From: Cyclobacteriaceae bacterium | GTDB lineage: Bacteria > Bacteroidota > Bacteroidia > Cytophagales > Cyclobacteriaceae | Assembly: GCA_026989505.1 (NCBI GenBank) | Contig: JALSJF010000254.1 | Span: forward strand, 1 to 41,267 | Reading direction: 5' to 3' | DNA: 41,267 nucleotides | In this document: one piece after another, positions 6,263 to 14,784 of the stretch | How the letters are laid out: each line of letters begins with the position of its first letter | How positions within the stretch are numbered: the first letter of the stretch is position 1 | Position numbers and translations under genes: made by a program | The notes under the pieces: generated by a model | The model's input: only the letters and a program-made list of their open reading frames with translations | Databases searched by the model: none | Told to the model about the DNA's origin: nothing

Positions 6263-7417
6263 TCAGGACTTGTGTACTACTTTCAGGGCGCCAATAAAAG
6301 TTTGCATTTCGGCCAGCGTGCCGATACTCACCCGGCACCAGTTACGGTTGGCAAACACCCACGCGCGTACGGCCACCCCTTGCGCCTGCATCTTTTGCAG
6401 GTAGGTCTCCGGCTCCATGCGGATGGGAAAGATCATAAAACTGGTATTGGAGGGTACAGGCGCAAAACCGAGTTCTTGCAGGGCGGCAAAGGTATAATCA
6501 CGGGCTGCGCGGTTTTTCTCTTTGACCATCATCTTAAAATCTTCATCCGTATAGCTGGCCATAGCCGCATGCAGCGAAGGCCCGCTAACCGTAATCAGCC
6601 GGGTGGCATAGGCGGTAATGCGTTTGGCGGTTTCGGGTTGGGCAATACCATAGCCAATGCGTAAGCCGGCCATGCCATGGATTTTAGAAAAGGTACGGGC
6701 AATAATGATATTATGCCCCTGATGGAGCAGGTCAATCATCGATACAGCCACCGGGTCATCCATAAAATCGGTATAGGCCTCATCAATAAACACCGGCACC
6801 CTGGCACTCACCTCCTTACAGAAAGATCGCAACCCAGCCCCATCAACTACAGTGCCGGTAGGGTTGTTGGGGTTGCAGACATACACCAGCCGCGTGGCGC
6901 TGTTAATGGCCTGTTCCATACCCGGCAAGTCGTGTTTCAGCTCGTTATCTACCGGCACTTGCTGCCAGTCACAGCCAATGCCCACGGCCGTATCAAGCAT
7001 GGTTTTAAAGGTAGGAAAAGCGCTCATCAAAGCCCCCTTAGCCGCCCCGAAAGCCAGGCCGGTCATGGTAAGGATTTCAGAAGAGCCGGAACCCAGGAAA
7101 ACCTGTTCCGGTTGCACGCCCTCCTCTTTGGCAATGATGGCCTTCACCTCCTTTGCATAGGCAAAGGGGTATAAATTACCTTCGACAGCGGCTGCCCGGA
7201 AGGCCTCCAGGGCCCTGGGAGACGGCCCATAGGGATTTTCATTGGCATTAAGCTTGGCCTTCAGGCCTTTGGCTTCCCCGGAAAATTCATATTCCCCGGT
7301 GAACCGGTTATAGCCGGTGGTACCCGCCAGCAGGCTGCCCGGGCTCAGCACAGCCCCGGCCCCCAGCATCAGGCCAGACTTTAGCCAGTTCCTGCGGTTT
7401 AATTTGATGGTTTTCAT
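6263..7417 (-). CDS. HisC-like class I/II aminotransferase with Tat signal
   Basis: A 384-aa protein of the histidinol-phosphate aminotransferase type, PLP fold type I. Visible family blocks are KLNANENPYGPSP, the YVCNPNNPTGT loop, VFIDEAYTDF with the PLP-ring Asp, and FSKIHGMAGLRIGYG with the PLP-binding Lys. Unlike cytosolic HisC, it opens with a twin-arginine signal, KLNRRNWLKSGLMLGAG followed by a hydrophobic stretch to about residue 32. The enzyme would therefore be exported folded, with its cofactor, to the periplasm. No other histidine gene is near, so a role in histidine synthesis is doubtful; the substrate is unknown. It begins 72 bp after the arsS stop on the same strand. Confidence 0.88.
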   Translation of the reverse strand: MKTIKLNRRNWLKSGLMLGAGAVLSPGSLLAGTTGYNRFTGEYEFSGEAKGLKAKLNANENPYGPSPRALEAFRAAAVEGNLYPFAYAKEVKAIIAKEEGVQPEQVFLGSGSSEILTMTGLAFGAAKGALMSAFPTFKTMLDTAVGIGCDWQQVPVDNELKHDLPGMEQAINSATRLVYVCNPNNPTGTVVDGAGLRSFCKEVSARVPVFIDEAYTDFMDDPVAVSMIDLLHQGHNIIIARTFSKIHGMAGLRIGYGIAQPETAKRITAYATRLITVSGPSLHAAMASYTDEDFKMMVKEKNRAARDYTFAALQELGFAPVPSNTSFMIFPIRMEPETYLQKMQAQGVAVRAWVFANRNWCRVSIGTLAEMQTFIGALKVVHKS

Positions 7418-7489
7418 GGTTAGGGTTTATTCGGTTGCCATGAAAGTAGTTATTCCTGCGCTCTTCTCCTATAAATCCTTGATGAGCGG

Positions 7490-8518
7490 TCAGGCAATTT
7501 CTCCCCCACAGGAGGAACCGGCCCCGGCCGTACAGCCGTAGCAATGCTGCCCCAGCTTAATTTCACGGTTAACCAGCACCTGCTTGTTAAAGTTTTTAAT
7601 ATGCTGAACAGCATGGGTTTTCATCTCCAGCATCTGGTTGAAATCACAATCGTACAGGCTGCCTTCCCAGCCAACCGACAACATATTGCGGCACATCACC
7701 GACTCCACCGCCCGGTAGTTGAAATTATTGACCAGTTCCTGCATATAGCCCTCGTAATTGCCACTCGAGAGCAGAAAGTCTAAAAACCGGCTGATCGGCA
7801 TATTGGTGATGGCAAATAAATTATTGAAAGATATCCCATACTGCCGCCCGAGTCTCTCTTTATAATCGCGCTCCAGCGATGCCTGGGCCGGTGGCAACAG
7901 CGCCCCGGCCGGGTTAAACACCAGGTTCAGGCGCAAACCGGTACCTTCCAGCCCATAGCCCACGGCATTAAGCATCTTCAACGCCTCAATTGATTTGGCA
8001 AAGACACCATCCCCGCGCTGGGCATCAGTCCGTAATTTTGAGAAATGCGGCAAGGAGGAGATAACTTCAACTTTATGGCGTTTGAAAAACTCCGGCAAGT
8101 CGTTATACTTCGGGTTGGCCAGGATGATGGTGAGGTTGCTGCGCACCATGATATGTACCCCACGCTTTGCCAGGGAAGCCACAAACCAGCGAAAATGCGG
8201 GTTCATTTCCGGGGCGCCCCCGGTAAGGTCAACCACCTTGATATTACCCTTATCAATGGCGTCTATGCACCACTGCATAGTCTCCCGGGTCATAATTTCC
8301 TGGCGGTCGGGGCCGGCATCTACATGGCAGTGCCGACAGGTCTGGTTGCACATTTTGCCTACATTAACCTGCAATATATCGATACCGGTTGGCTTCAGGG
8401 GCAAAAAACCATAGGCCGCTATTTTTTCGGCAAAGGAGGTAAACAGAGGTTCTTCGAGCACCTCAATTTGCGCTGCCGAAGCCGCGAGCCGGTTGTGTTG
8501 TCTATTCAATGTGGCCAT
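7490..8518 (-). CDS. arsS: arsenosugar biosynthesis radical SAM protein ArsS
   Basis: A 342-aa protein. It carries the radical SAM cluster motif CNQTCRHC (Cys57, Cys61, Cys64), followed by the SAM-binding LTGGAPEMNPHF block. The C-terminal half matches the ArsS-specific domain: CRNMLSVGWEGSLYDCDFNQ and a terminal CYGCTAGAGSSCGG that probably holds an extra cluster. ArsS adds the deoxyadenosyl group of SAM to methylated arsenic on the way to arsenosugars. It starts directly after the stop of the AhpD-like gene (8519), forming a two-gene unit. The methyltransferase arsM is not in this window, so the full pathway cannot be confirmed here. Confidence 0.92.
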   Translation of the reverse strand: MATLNRQHNRLAASAAQIEVLEEPLFTSFAEKIAAYGFLPLKPTGIDILQVNVGKMCNQTCRHCHVDAGPDRQEIMTRETMQWCIDAIDKGNIKVVDLTGGAPEMNPHFRWFVASLAKRGVHIMVRSNLTIILANPKYNDLPEFFKRHKVEVISSLPHFSKLRTDAQRGDGVFAKSIEALKMLNAVGYGLEGTGLRLNLVFNPAGALLPPAQASLERDYKERLGRQYGISFNNLFAITNMPISRFLDFLLSSGNYEGYMQELVNNFNYRAVESVMCRNMLSVGWEGSLYDCDFNQMLEMKTHAVQHIKNFNKQVLVNREIKLGQHCYGCTAGAGSSCGGEIA

Positions 8519-8854
8519 TTACATGGTAAGGTCTTTGGTCTTGTTCATCATTTGTACGCCATGCACTAAGCTGGCCCCGCCCCGGATGGCCGAGGCCACA
8601 TGCACGGCCTCCATCATCTGCTCTTCATCGGCACCTTTTTCGAGGGAACTGCGGGTATAGGCATCTATACAGTACGGGCACTGAATAGCATGCGCTACGG
8701 CCAGGGCAATCAACGATTTCTCCCGCTGGGTCAGGGCACCCTCCGCAAAAACGGCATCGTACCAGGAAAAAAACTTCTCACCCAGTTCCTGTTGAAAATC
8801 CTTTATCTGACCAAATTTGTTCAGGTCTTCTTCTATATAATAAGGTTTACTCAT
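8519..8854 (-). CDS. arsenosugar-associated AhpD/carboxymuconolactone decarboxylase-like protein
   Basis: A 111-aa protein of the AhpD-like fold. It has a CxxC pair (Cys59, Cys62 in IQCPYCIDAY) followed by HVASAIRGGASLVHG. In AhpD the CxxC is followed by an essential His (CxxCxxxH); here that position is Tyr66, so the classic peroxidase relay appears altered. This subfamily typically sits beside arsS and probably handles thiol or redox steps in arsenosugar formation, but no activity is established. The stop abuts the arsS start without a gap. A -7-like TAACTTTA lies at 8896-8903. Confidence 0.88.
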   Translation of the reverse strand: MSKPYYIEEDLNKFGQIKDFQQELGEKFFSWYDAVFAEGALTQREKSLIALAVAHAIQCPYCIDAYTRSSLEKGADEEQMMEAVHVASAIRGGASLVHGVQMMNKTKDLTM

Positions 8855-8895
8855 ACTACTGCTTTTTCCATCAAAACTAAGTAACTAATCCAGGC

Positions 8896-8903
8896 TAAAG
8901 TTA
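8896..8903 (-). promoter_or_regulatory. candidate -7 element of the ahpD-like/arsS unit
   Basis: TAACTTTA on the reverse strand, 41 nt before the ATG at 8854, resembles TAnnTTTG with a final A. No arsenic-responsive operator could be recognised around it. Confidence 0.35.
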
Positions 8904-8976
8904 CAATTCTACTAAAACCTGTAAATTTATCCATTTTATCCCCGGCATTTGCTGTAATGATTCTCCCATACAACCG

Positions 8977-8984
8977 TATATTTG
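8977..8984 (+). promoter_or_regulatory. -7 element of the 9002 gene
   Basis: TATATTTG fits TAnnTTTG. TTTG at 8948-8951 is a possible -33 box, slightly far at 25 nt. The element lies downstream of the earliest in-frame ATG (8957), which supports the later start at 9002. Confidence 0.5.
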
Positions 8985-9001
8985 CCAGTAAAATTCCATC
9001 T

Positions 9002-9505
9002 ATGCGTATTTTATTGTTGTTAGTTATTCTGGGTTTGGGCAACACGGGTTACGGGCAAACCGGCAATGCGCTTGACGAGCGCAACGGCTTTAAAGACATA
9101 AAGCTGTTATCTGATGTGACCTCTTACCCCGGCCTGGCGTTTTACAAAGAAATCAAAGGCGAAGCCAACCAGGCCCTCTACCGGGCAACCAAAGGCAGCT
9201 ACACCCACATTGGTGATGTGGAAATTTACAAGCTGATAGCGTATACCTACCGCCAGCAGATTTACCAGATTGAAGTGACCACCGAGAAAAGTGAAAAGCT
9301 GTTTCGCAGCTTAGAGAAAGCCTTCGGCAAGATCAACAGTTCGTTGGCTTCGCAAACCTCTTATTGGGATGGTGAGAAGGTACGGCTGACGTATAAAGTT
9401 GAGGGCGCCAAAAAAATTAAACTTATCTATTTAGCCAAAGACATCAAGAAGATTATTGCCCTGGACAAAAAAGAGGCAGTAGATAGCCTGACGTCTGAGT
9501 TTTAA
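9002..9505 (+). CDS. secreted protein of unknown function
   Basis: A 167-aa protein starting with a clear signal peptide (MRILLLLVILGLGNTGYGQ). The mature part has the pattern of a small periplasmic alpha/beta protein: a YKLIAYTYRQQIYQIEVTT strand pair, a LEKAFGK helix, a WDGEKVRLTYKV strand pair, then KIKLIYLAKDIKK. I do not recognise a named family. The ATG at 9002 is used because the -7 box at 8977-8984 lies between it and the upstream ATG, and because the signal peptide starts there. It precedes the 3-hydroxyacyl-CoA dehydrogenase by 19 bp and may share its transcript. Confidence 0.75.
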   Translation: MRILLLLVILGLGNTGYGQTGNALDERNGFKDIKLLSDVTSYPGLAFYKEIKGEANQALYRATKGSYTHIGDVEIYKLIAYTYRQQIYQIEVTTEKSEKLFRSLEKAFGKINSSLASQTSYWDGEKVRLTYKVEGAKKIKLIYLAKDIKKIIALDKKEAVDSLTSEF

Positions 9506-9524
9506 CCCTATTTTTATTAAAATC

Positions 9525-10418
9525 ATGATAAACAAAATAGCAGTAATTGGTTCCGGCACCATGGGCAATGGCATCGCCCACGTATTTGCCCAAAAGGGTT
9601 ATTCTGTTAACCTTATTGATATTTCCGCTGAGGCCCTGGAAAGGGCGCTGGCCACCATTGGCAAAAACCTCGACCGCCAGATTAAAAAGGAGATTATCAC
9701 CGGGGCTGACAAGAACGCTACCCTCGGCAGGATAGCCACCTATACCGAAATCAGCGAAGGGGTAAATGATGCCGACCTGGTAGTAGAGGCCGCCACCGAA
9801 AAGGTTGACTTGAAATTGGCCATCTTTAAACAGTTAGATGAGCTGTGTAACGATGGGTGTATCCTGGCCTCCAACACCTCCTCTATCTCCATTACCAAAA
9901 TTGCCGCAGTAACCAACCGTCCCGGCAGGGTAATCGGCATGCACTTTATGAACCCCGTGCCGGTGATGAAACTGGTAGAGATCATCCGCGGGTATAATAC
10001 CACGGATGAAGTGACTGCTACCATTATGCAACTGGCCGAAAAGCTGGGTAAGGTACCGGTAGAGGTTAATGACTACCCGGGGTTTATTGCCAACCGTATC
10101 CTGATGCCGATGATCAACGAAGCCATTTATTCGCTTTATGAAGGCGTGGCCGGGGTAAGCGAAATTGACACCGTTATGAAACTGGGCATGGCCCACCCTA
10201 TGGGGCCCCTGCAACTGGCCGACTTTATCGGGCTGGATGTGTGCCTGTCGATTTTAAATGTGTTATATGAAGGTTTTGGCAACCCTAAATACGCGCCCTG
10301 CCCCTTGCTCGTTAATATGGTGGCAGCCGGCCATTTGGGGGTTAAATCAGGCCATGGCTTCTATGCATGGGGCCATGGCACCAAAGACCTTGTTGTGGCG
10401 GCAGGATTTAAAAAATAA
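9525..10418 (+). CDS. 3-hydroxybutyryl-CoA dehydrogenase (3-hydroxyacyl-CoA dehydrogenase family)
   Basis: A 297-aa protein, full length for the short stand-alone family. It has the Rossmann motif VIGSGTMGNGIAH (residues 7-19), Asp32 after the second strand (favouring NAD), the catalytic His140 in GMHFMNPVPVMKLVE and its partner Glu in VVEAATEK, and the C-terminal dimerisation domain with NRILMPMINEA and HPMGPLQLADFIGLD. It oxidises 3-hydroxyacyl-CoA to 3-ketoacyl-CoA, or works in reverse in butyrate or polyhydroxyalkanoate metabolism. The chain-length preference cannot be read. The next gene starts 5 bp downstream. Confidence 0.93.
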   Translation: MINKIAVIGSGTMGNGIAHVFAQKGYSVNLIDISAEALERALATIGKNLDRQIKKEIITGADKNATLGRIATYTEISEGVNDADLVVEAATEKVDLKLAIFKQLDELCNDGCILASNTSSISITKIAAVTNRPGRVIGMHFMNPVPVMKLVEIIRGYNTTDEVTATIMQLAEKLGKVPVEVNDYPGFIANRILMPMINEAIYSLYEGVAGVSEIDTVMKLGMAHPMGPLQLADFIGLDVCLSILNVLYEGFGNPKYAPCPLLVNMVAAGHLGVKSGHGFYAWGHGTKDLVVAAGFKK

Positions 10419-10423
10419 AGCAA

Positions 10424-11128
10424 TTGAAAAAAGTAATATTTAGCTTCGCAATACTCATCAGTACCCTTGGCCACAGGGTATCGGCACAAGCACCTGCAAT
10501 TCCGCCTCCGCCCCAGTTCGACCCGGAAGTAGTAGCCCTGGTGGACAAGGCCAAAGCACAGATGGAGGCCGGGGATTACGAAGGGGCCAACCGTACTTTC
10601 AGGAAGGCCCTGGCCACCAAACAGGTATTACCTACCTCCATGTCGTACTTTTTTGCCAAAACGCTTTACGTCATCCACCAAAACCAGAATGCCAAGAATT
10701 TTGTTGAAAAGTACCTGCAACTGGCCGGCCGTAGCGGTGATTATTACGAAGAGGCCATAACCCTGAAAAAACTGATTGATGATCAGTTTGAGGCCATAAA
10801 AAACTGTGAGTACTGCAATTTAAGTGGGTATCGCTATGTTGTCTGCGATAATTGTAATGGCCTCGGGGTTACGGTAGAAACCTGTTACAATTGTAATGGC
10901 AATGGCTATGTAACCTGCCCGAAGTGCCTGGGCAAAGGTGTGCTGATTACCACTACCCCTTTTGGGGAATTATTATATACCAGCTGCGACCTGTGTGACT
11001 CCAAGGGCTATATTGTTTGCCCGGTATGCCATGGCGAAAAAGAACTCTCCGGCCGCTGCCCTGTATGCCTGGGCTCCGGCAAAAAAGTCAGCAATATTAT
11101 CTGTAATCATTTACCTGAGCAGAAGTGA
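10424..11128 (+). CDS. exported protein with helical repeat and DnaJ-type CxxC zinc-finger region
   Basis: A 234-aa protein starting at TTG (10424); the signal peptide KKVIFSFAILISTLGHRVSAQ follows at once and no ATG is available. Residues about 30-125 are helical and TPR-like (ALVDKAKAQMEAGDYEGANRTFRKAL). Residues about 130-225 hold seven CxxC pairs, several as CxxCxGxG (CDNCNGLG, CYNCNGNG, CPKCLGKG, CPVCLGSG), as in the DnaJ cysteine-rich domain. There is no J domain. A zinc-ribbon chaperone module outside the cytoplasm is unexpected; it may bind unfolded exported proteins, but this is inference. Its stop overlaps the cinA GTG by 4 bp. Confidence 0.82.
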   Translation: MKKVIFSFAILISTLGHRVSAQAPAIPPPPQFDPEVVALVDKAKAQMEAGDYEGANRTFRKALATKQVLPTSMSYFFAKTLYVIHQNQNAKNFVEKYLQLAGRSGDYYEEAITLKKLIDDQFEAIKNCEYCNLSGYRYVVCDNCNGLGVTVETCYNCNGNGYVTCPKCLGKGVLITTTPFGELLYTSCDLCDSKGYIVCPVCHGEKELSGRCPVCLGSGKKVSNIICNHLPEQK

Positions 11129-12378
11129 AAGAAGGACCGGTTAGTGTTGCTATCCTGACTATCGGTGATGAAATCTTATACGGCCAAACCCTGGATACCA
11201 ATTCCCAGTGGCTGAGTGCCGAACTGGATACCTATGGTTTTTCGGTGGTACACCGGGCCACAGTAGGCGATAATGAGCCGGATATCCTGCAAGGCCTGGC
11301 CGATGCGGCTGCCCGTGCCGGTATCATCTTAATTACGGGAGGCCTGGGCCCCACGGCCGATGACCTGACCAAACCCTGCCTGGCCAACTATTTTAAGGTG
11401 CCCCTCAAAGCAAACCCGGCTGCCCTGGAAGACCTGAAAGCCCTGTTCAGGCAGATAAACCGGGAACTGACCGAAACCAATATCGCCCAGACCAACCTGC
11501 CGGCCAATGCCGAACCTATTCCCAATAAGCTGGGCACGGCCCCCGGTATGTGGATTGCCGACCAGGGTAAAATTTATGTGTCGATGCCCGGGGTGCCCCA
11601 TGAAATGAAAGGCATGATGACCGGCTATGTTATCCCGCGGTTACAGGAAGAATTTCATCTGCCTGTTGTCGTCCACCGGGTAGTCAAAACCATCGGTATC
11701 GGGGAATCCTGGCTGGCGGAGAAGATAGCCCCCTGGGAACAAAAACTACCACAGAACATTGGCCTGGCCTATTTGCCCAGCATGGGACAGGTAAAACTAC
11801 GCCTGACCATGATGGGCAAAGACCGCCAACAGCTTGCCAAAGCTATTAACGAACAAATTACCGCCCTTCAGCCCTATGCCGGCAAGTATATTTACGGGTA
11901 TGATGATGATGAGATAGAACAGGTAGTGGGCAGGCTTTTACGCCAGCAGAACCGTACCCTGGGCACAGCCGAAAGCTGTACCGGGGGCTACCTGGCCCAT
12001 TTGATCACCAGCGTAGCCGGCAGTTCCGATTACTTTAAAGGCAGTATTATCGCCTATGCCAACGAGGTTAAAGAAAAACAGTTGGGCGTAAACCCTGCCA
12101 CCCTGGCTGCACACGGGGCCGTAAGTGAGGCCACCATCAAAGAAATGGCGGTTGGCGTATGCCGCGCCCTCGGTACCGATGCCGGCCTGGCCACCTCGGG
12201 CATTGCCGGCCCGGGAGGCGGCACCACAGAAAAGCCCGTAGGCACTATCTGGATAGCCGTAGCCCTGGGCGATCAGGTGAAAGCAAAGCAATTAAACCTG
12301 TTTAAAGACCGGCTGCTGAACATTAAAACTACCGCTATGGCCACCCTGGCAATGCTGTGGAGAATTTTAGCGGAATAA
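11125..12378 (+). CDS. cinA: CinA-family protein (nicotinamide mononucleotide deamidase / ADP-ribose pyrophosphatase type)
   Basis: A 417-aa, full-length two-domain CinA. The N-terminal molybdopterin-binding-like (COG1058) domain shows AILTIGDEILYGQTLDTNS and ITGGLGPTADDLTK; the C-terminal amidase (PncC) domain shows GTAESCTGGYLAHLITSVAG and TSGIAGPGGGTTEKPVGTIW. PncC recycles NMN to nicotinate mononucleotide; the N-terminal domain has ADP-ribose or NAD pyrophosphatase activity in some species. It starts at GTG within the stop of the preceding gene (GTGA overlap), so translation is probably coupled. Confidence 0.93.
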   Translation: MKEGPVSVAILTIGDEILYGQTLDTNSQWLSAELDTYGFSVVHRATVGDNEPDILQGLADAAARAGIILITGGLGPTADDLTKPCLANYFKVPLKANPAALEDLKALFRQINRELTETNIAQTNLPANAEPIPNKLGTAPGMWIADQGKIYVSMPGVPHEMKGMMTGYVIPRLQEEFHLPVVVHRVVKTIGIGESWLAEKIAPWEQKLPQNIGLAYLPSMGQVKLRLTMMGKDRQQLAKAINEQITALQPYAGKYIYGYDDDEIEQVVGRLLRQQNRTLGTAESCTGGYLAHLITSVAGSSDYFKGSIIAYANEVKEKQLGVNPATLAAHGAVSEATIKEMAVGVCRALGTDAGLATSGIAGPGGGTTEKPVGTIWIAVALGDQVKAKQLNLFKDRLLNIKTTAMATLAMLWRILAE

Positions 12379-12401
12379 GCAATTTTCACCTCCTTTTATC
12401 G

Positions 12402-12409
12402 TATTTTTG
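12402..12409 (+). promoter_or_regulatory. -7 element upstream of the E2 gene
   Basis: TATTTTTG, exact to TAnnTTTG, 23 nt after the cinA stop. Transcription would start near 12413, giving a leader of about 85 nt before the ATG at 12499, so the E2 gene probably has its own promoter. Confidence 0.5.
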
Positions 12410-12498
12410 CCGCTGAAAACAGGCCTGAATCAGGCTTCCGGTACATTCCGGCATGAAATGTAAAGTTTTAGACAATATCTAAGAAAAATCAAGGGGTT

Positions 12499-13845
12499 AT
12501 GGCAAAAGTAGAAATGGTAATGCCAAAAATGGGGGAAAGTATTATGGAGGCCACCATACTTTCCTGGCTGAAAAAAGAAGGTGATGTTATTGAAGCCGAT
12601 GAATCGGTTCTGGAGGTTGCCACCGACAAGGTTGACACCGAAGTACCGGCCACCCATGGCGGGGTGTTAAGCAAAATACTGGCCCAGGAAGGCGAAGTAG
12701 TGCCCGTAGGCCAGGCGATTGCCATTATCACTACCGATGCCGAAGATACTACCGGCAGCAATGGTGCCCCGGCCGCCCCGGAAGCAGCTTCACCCCCCCT
12801 TGCGCCCGAGCCGGAACCCGTATTGGCCGAGGCGGCAGCAGCACCTGTTACCGATGGCCCGGCCAAATTGGCCCAGCCGGTAAGTGGACGTTTTTATTCA
12901 CCCCTGGTACTCAATATTGCCCGCCAGGAAAACATCAGCATGGCGGAACTGGAAACCGTGCCCGGCACCGGCAAAGAAGGCCGGGTGACCAAAAAAGATA
13001 TCCTGGCCTATGTGAAGCAACGTAGCGGGGCCCCGGCAACTGTACAACAGCCGGTTTCCCCGGTGGCAGCACCAGCCCCTGAGCCGGCAGCCGCTGCGCC
13101 CAGGCCGGCCCCCAAGGTTAGTGTTTCACTGGGAGCCAACGATGAAATCATTGAAATGGACCGCATGCGCAAAATGATTGCCCAGCGCATGGTGGAATCG
13201 AAGCATACTTCACCCCATGTTACTTCTTTTGTGGAAGCCGATGTTACCAAAATAGTTAACTGGCGTAATAAGGTGAAAAATGAATTTCAGGCCCGCGAAA
13301 ACGAGAAACTCACCTTTACCCCGATCTTCATCGAGGCGGTAATCCAGGCTATTAAAGACCTGCCGATGATCAACATCTCGGTAGATGGGGATAAAATTAT
13401 CAAGCACCGGGATATTAATATTGGCATGGCCGTAGCCTTGCCCACCGGTAACCTGATTGTGCCGGTAATCCACCAGGCCGACCAGTATAACCTGACCGGC
13501 CTGGCCAAAAAAGTTAACGACCTGGCCAACCGGGCGCGTATTAATAAGCTGGTACCCGATGAACTGGCAGGCGGAACTTTCTCGGTAACCAATGTCGGTT
13601 CGTTTGGTAATGTAATGGGCACACCCATTATTATGCAGCCGCAGGTGGCTATTCTGGCGCTGGGGGCCATACAAAAGAAACCGGCCGTAATTGAAACCCC
13701 GGAAGGGGATGCCATCGGCATCCGCCATAAGATGTTCCTCTCGCACTCCTACGATCACCGGGTGGTTGACGGAGCCCTGGGTGGTATGTTTGTACGCAAA
13801 GTGGCCGATTACTTAGAGGCGTTTGACGTAAACCGGGCGTTGTAA
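12499..13845 (+). CDS. 2-oxo acid dehydrogenase dihydrolipoyl acyltransferase (E2)
   Basis: A 448-aa E2 core protein. The N-terminal lipoyl domain (residues 1-78) carries the lipoylated Lys44 in EVATDKVDTEVP. An Ala/Pro-rich linker (about 82-125) follows, then the E1/E3-binding domain (about 133-175; SPLVLNIARQENISM, GKEGRVTKKDIL), a second Ala/Pro linker, and the catalytic acyltransferase domain from about 210 with HSYDHRVVDGALGG. It is closest in form to branched-chain 2-oxo acid or pyruvate E2 proteins. The E1 and E3 genes are not here, so the substrate is open. Confidence 0.92.
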   Translation: MAKVEMVMPKMGESIMEATILSWLKKEGDVIEADESVLEVATDKVDTEVPATHGGVLSKILAQEGEVVPVGQAIAIITTDAEDTTGSNGAPAAPEAASPPLAPEPEPVLAEAAAAPVTDGPAKLAQPVSGRFYSPLVLNIARQENISMAELETVPGTGKEGRVTKKDILAYVKQRSGAPATVQQPVSPVAAPAPEPAAAAPRPAPKVSVSLGANDEIIEMDRMRKMIAQRMVESKHTSPHVTSFVEADVTKIVNWRNKVKNEFQARENEKLTFTPIFIEAVIQAIKDLPMINISVDGDKIIKHRDINIGMAVALPTGNLIVPVIHQADQYNLTGLAKKVNDLANRARINKLVPDELAGGTFSVTNVGSFGNVMGTPIIMQPQVAILALGAIQKKPAVIETPEGDAIGIRHKMFLSHSYDHRVVDGALGGMFVRKVADYLEAFDVNRAL

Positions 13846-13923
13846 CGCAGGGCAGATAGTTCCTGTGCCCGATAGCGGATAATTAGTGAAATCAATAACC
13901 TTACCTAACGATGGCGGCTTCGA

Positions 13924-13943
13924 ACGCCAGCCCTGTCTGGCGT
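13924..13943. terminator. hairpin after the E2 gene, possible terminator
   Basis: ACGCCAG pairs with CTGGCGT around a 6-nt loop, about 80 bp after the E2 stop. No T-run follows, so intrinsic termination is uncertain; it may only be an mRNA-end stem. The rest of 13846-14004 shows nothing else clear. Confidence 0.35.
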
Positions 13944-14010
13944 CCGGCAGGCTTCGCACTGCCCGCCTCCAACTCCCGGCCACACAGTTCCCCGGTACTA
14001 TTTTGTGGCA

Positions 14011-14784
14011 ATGCACTATCTTAGCCGCGTGGAAGAGTATTACAAACTGCTGATCCTGGTGCCGGTGGGGGTAATGGCCGGCTTCATCAACACGGTAGCC
14101 GGGGGGGGCTCCCTGTTGTCGTTGCCGGTACTGATTTTTATGGGCCTGCCCACAGCCATGGCCAACGGCACCAACCGGGTAGCCATATTTTTGCAAAACG
14201 TTTCGGGCATTGCCGGTTTTAAAAGTAAAGGGGTTTCAGTATTCCCTTACAGCCTGTGGCTGGGGATTTCGGCCCTGCTGGGTGCCATTATCGGGGCGAA
14301 GATATCGGTAAACCTGGACGACAAGACCTTTAATCACATCATTGCCCTGGTCATAGTCGGGGTGGTTTTGTTAACTGTATTTAACCCGCACAAGAAAACC
14401 AACGGTACTGATGAAGACCTCAGTCCCAGGGCCCGGATAATTGGTGCCTTTAGCTTTTTTTTTGTAGGTATTTACGGAGGGTTTATCCAGGCGGGGGTAG
14501 GGTTTATCATTATGGGAAGCCTGAGCTACATCAATAAATTAAGCCTGGTAAAAGTTAACAGTATTAAGGTCTTTGTGGTGTTTGTTTATACCATTTCAGC
14601 CCTGGTGGTGTTTATCCTGGAAGACCAGATTAACTGGCTTTATGGCCTTGTCCTGGCCGGGGGCAATATGACCGGGGCCTGGATTGCCAGTCGTTGGTCG
14701 GTGGAGAAGGGCGATAAATGGATAAAACGTTTCCTGATGGTAACGGCTACTGCGCTGGCGATTAAGTTATGGTTTTACGGTTAG
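14011..14784 (+). CDS. TauE/SafE-family membrane transporter
   Basis: A 257-aa protein with about eight hydrophobic segments. The duplicated half-domain of the TauE/SafE (DUF81) family is recognisable in GFINTVAGGGSLLSLPVLIFMGL followed by TAMANGTNRVAIFLQNV, and in the second half IYGGFIQAGVGFIIMGSLS. Relatives export sulfite, sulfoacetate or other organic anions; the substrate here is unknown. In-frame starts are GTG 14005, ATG 14011 and GTG 14029; the ATG is a conventional choice, though TATCTTAG at 14017 could be a -7 box that would favour GTG 14029. The stop overlaps the convergent gene's stop by 4 bp. Confidence 0.85.
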   Translation: MHYLSRVEEYYKLLILVPVGVMAGFINTVAGGGSLLSLPVLIFMGLPTAMANGTNRVAIFLQNVSGIAGFKSKGVSVFPYSLWLGISALLGAIIGAKISVNLDDKTFNHIIALVIVGVVLLTVFNPHKKTNGTDEDLSPRARIIGAFSFFFVGIYGGFIQAGVGFIIMGSLSYINKLSLVKVNSIKVFVVFVYTISALVVFILEDQINWLYGLVLAGGNMTGAWIASRWSVEKGDKWIKRFLMVTATALAIKLWFYG

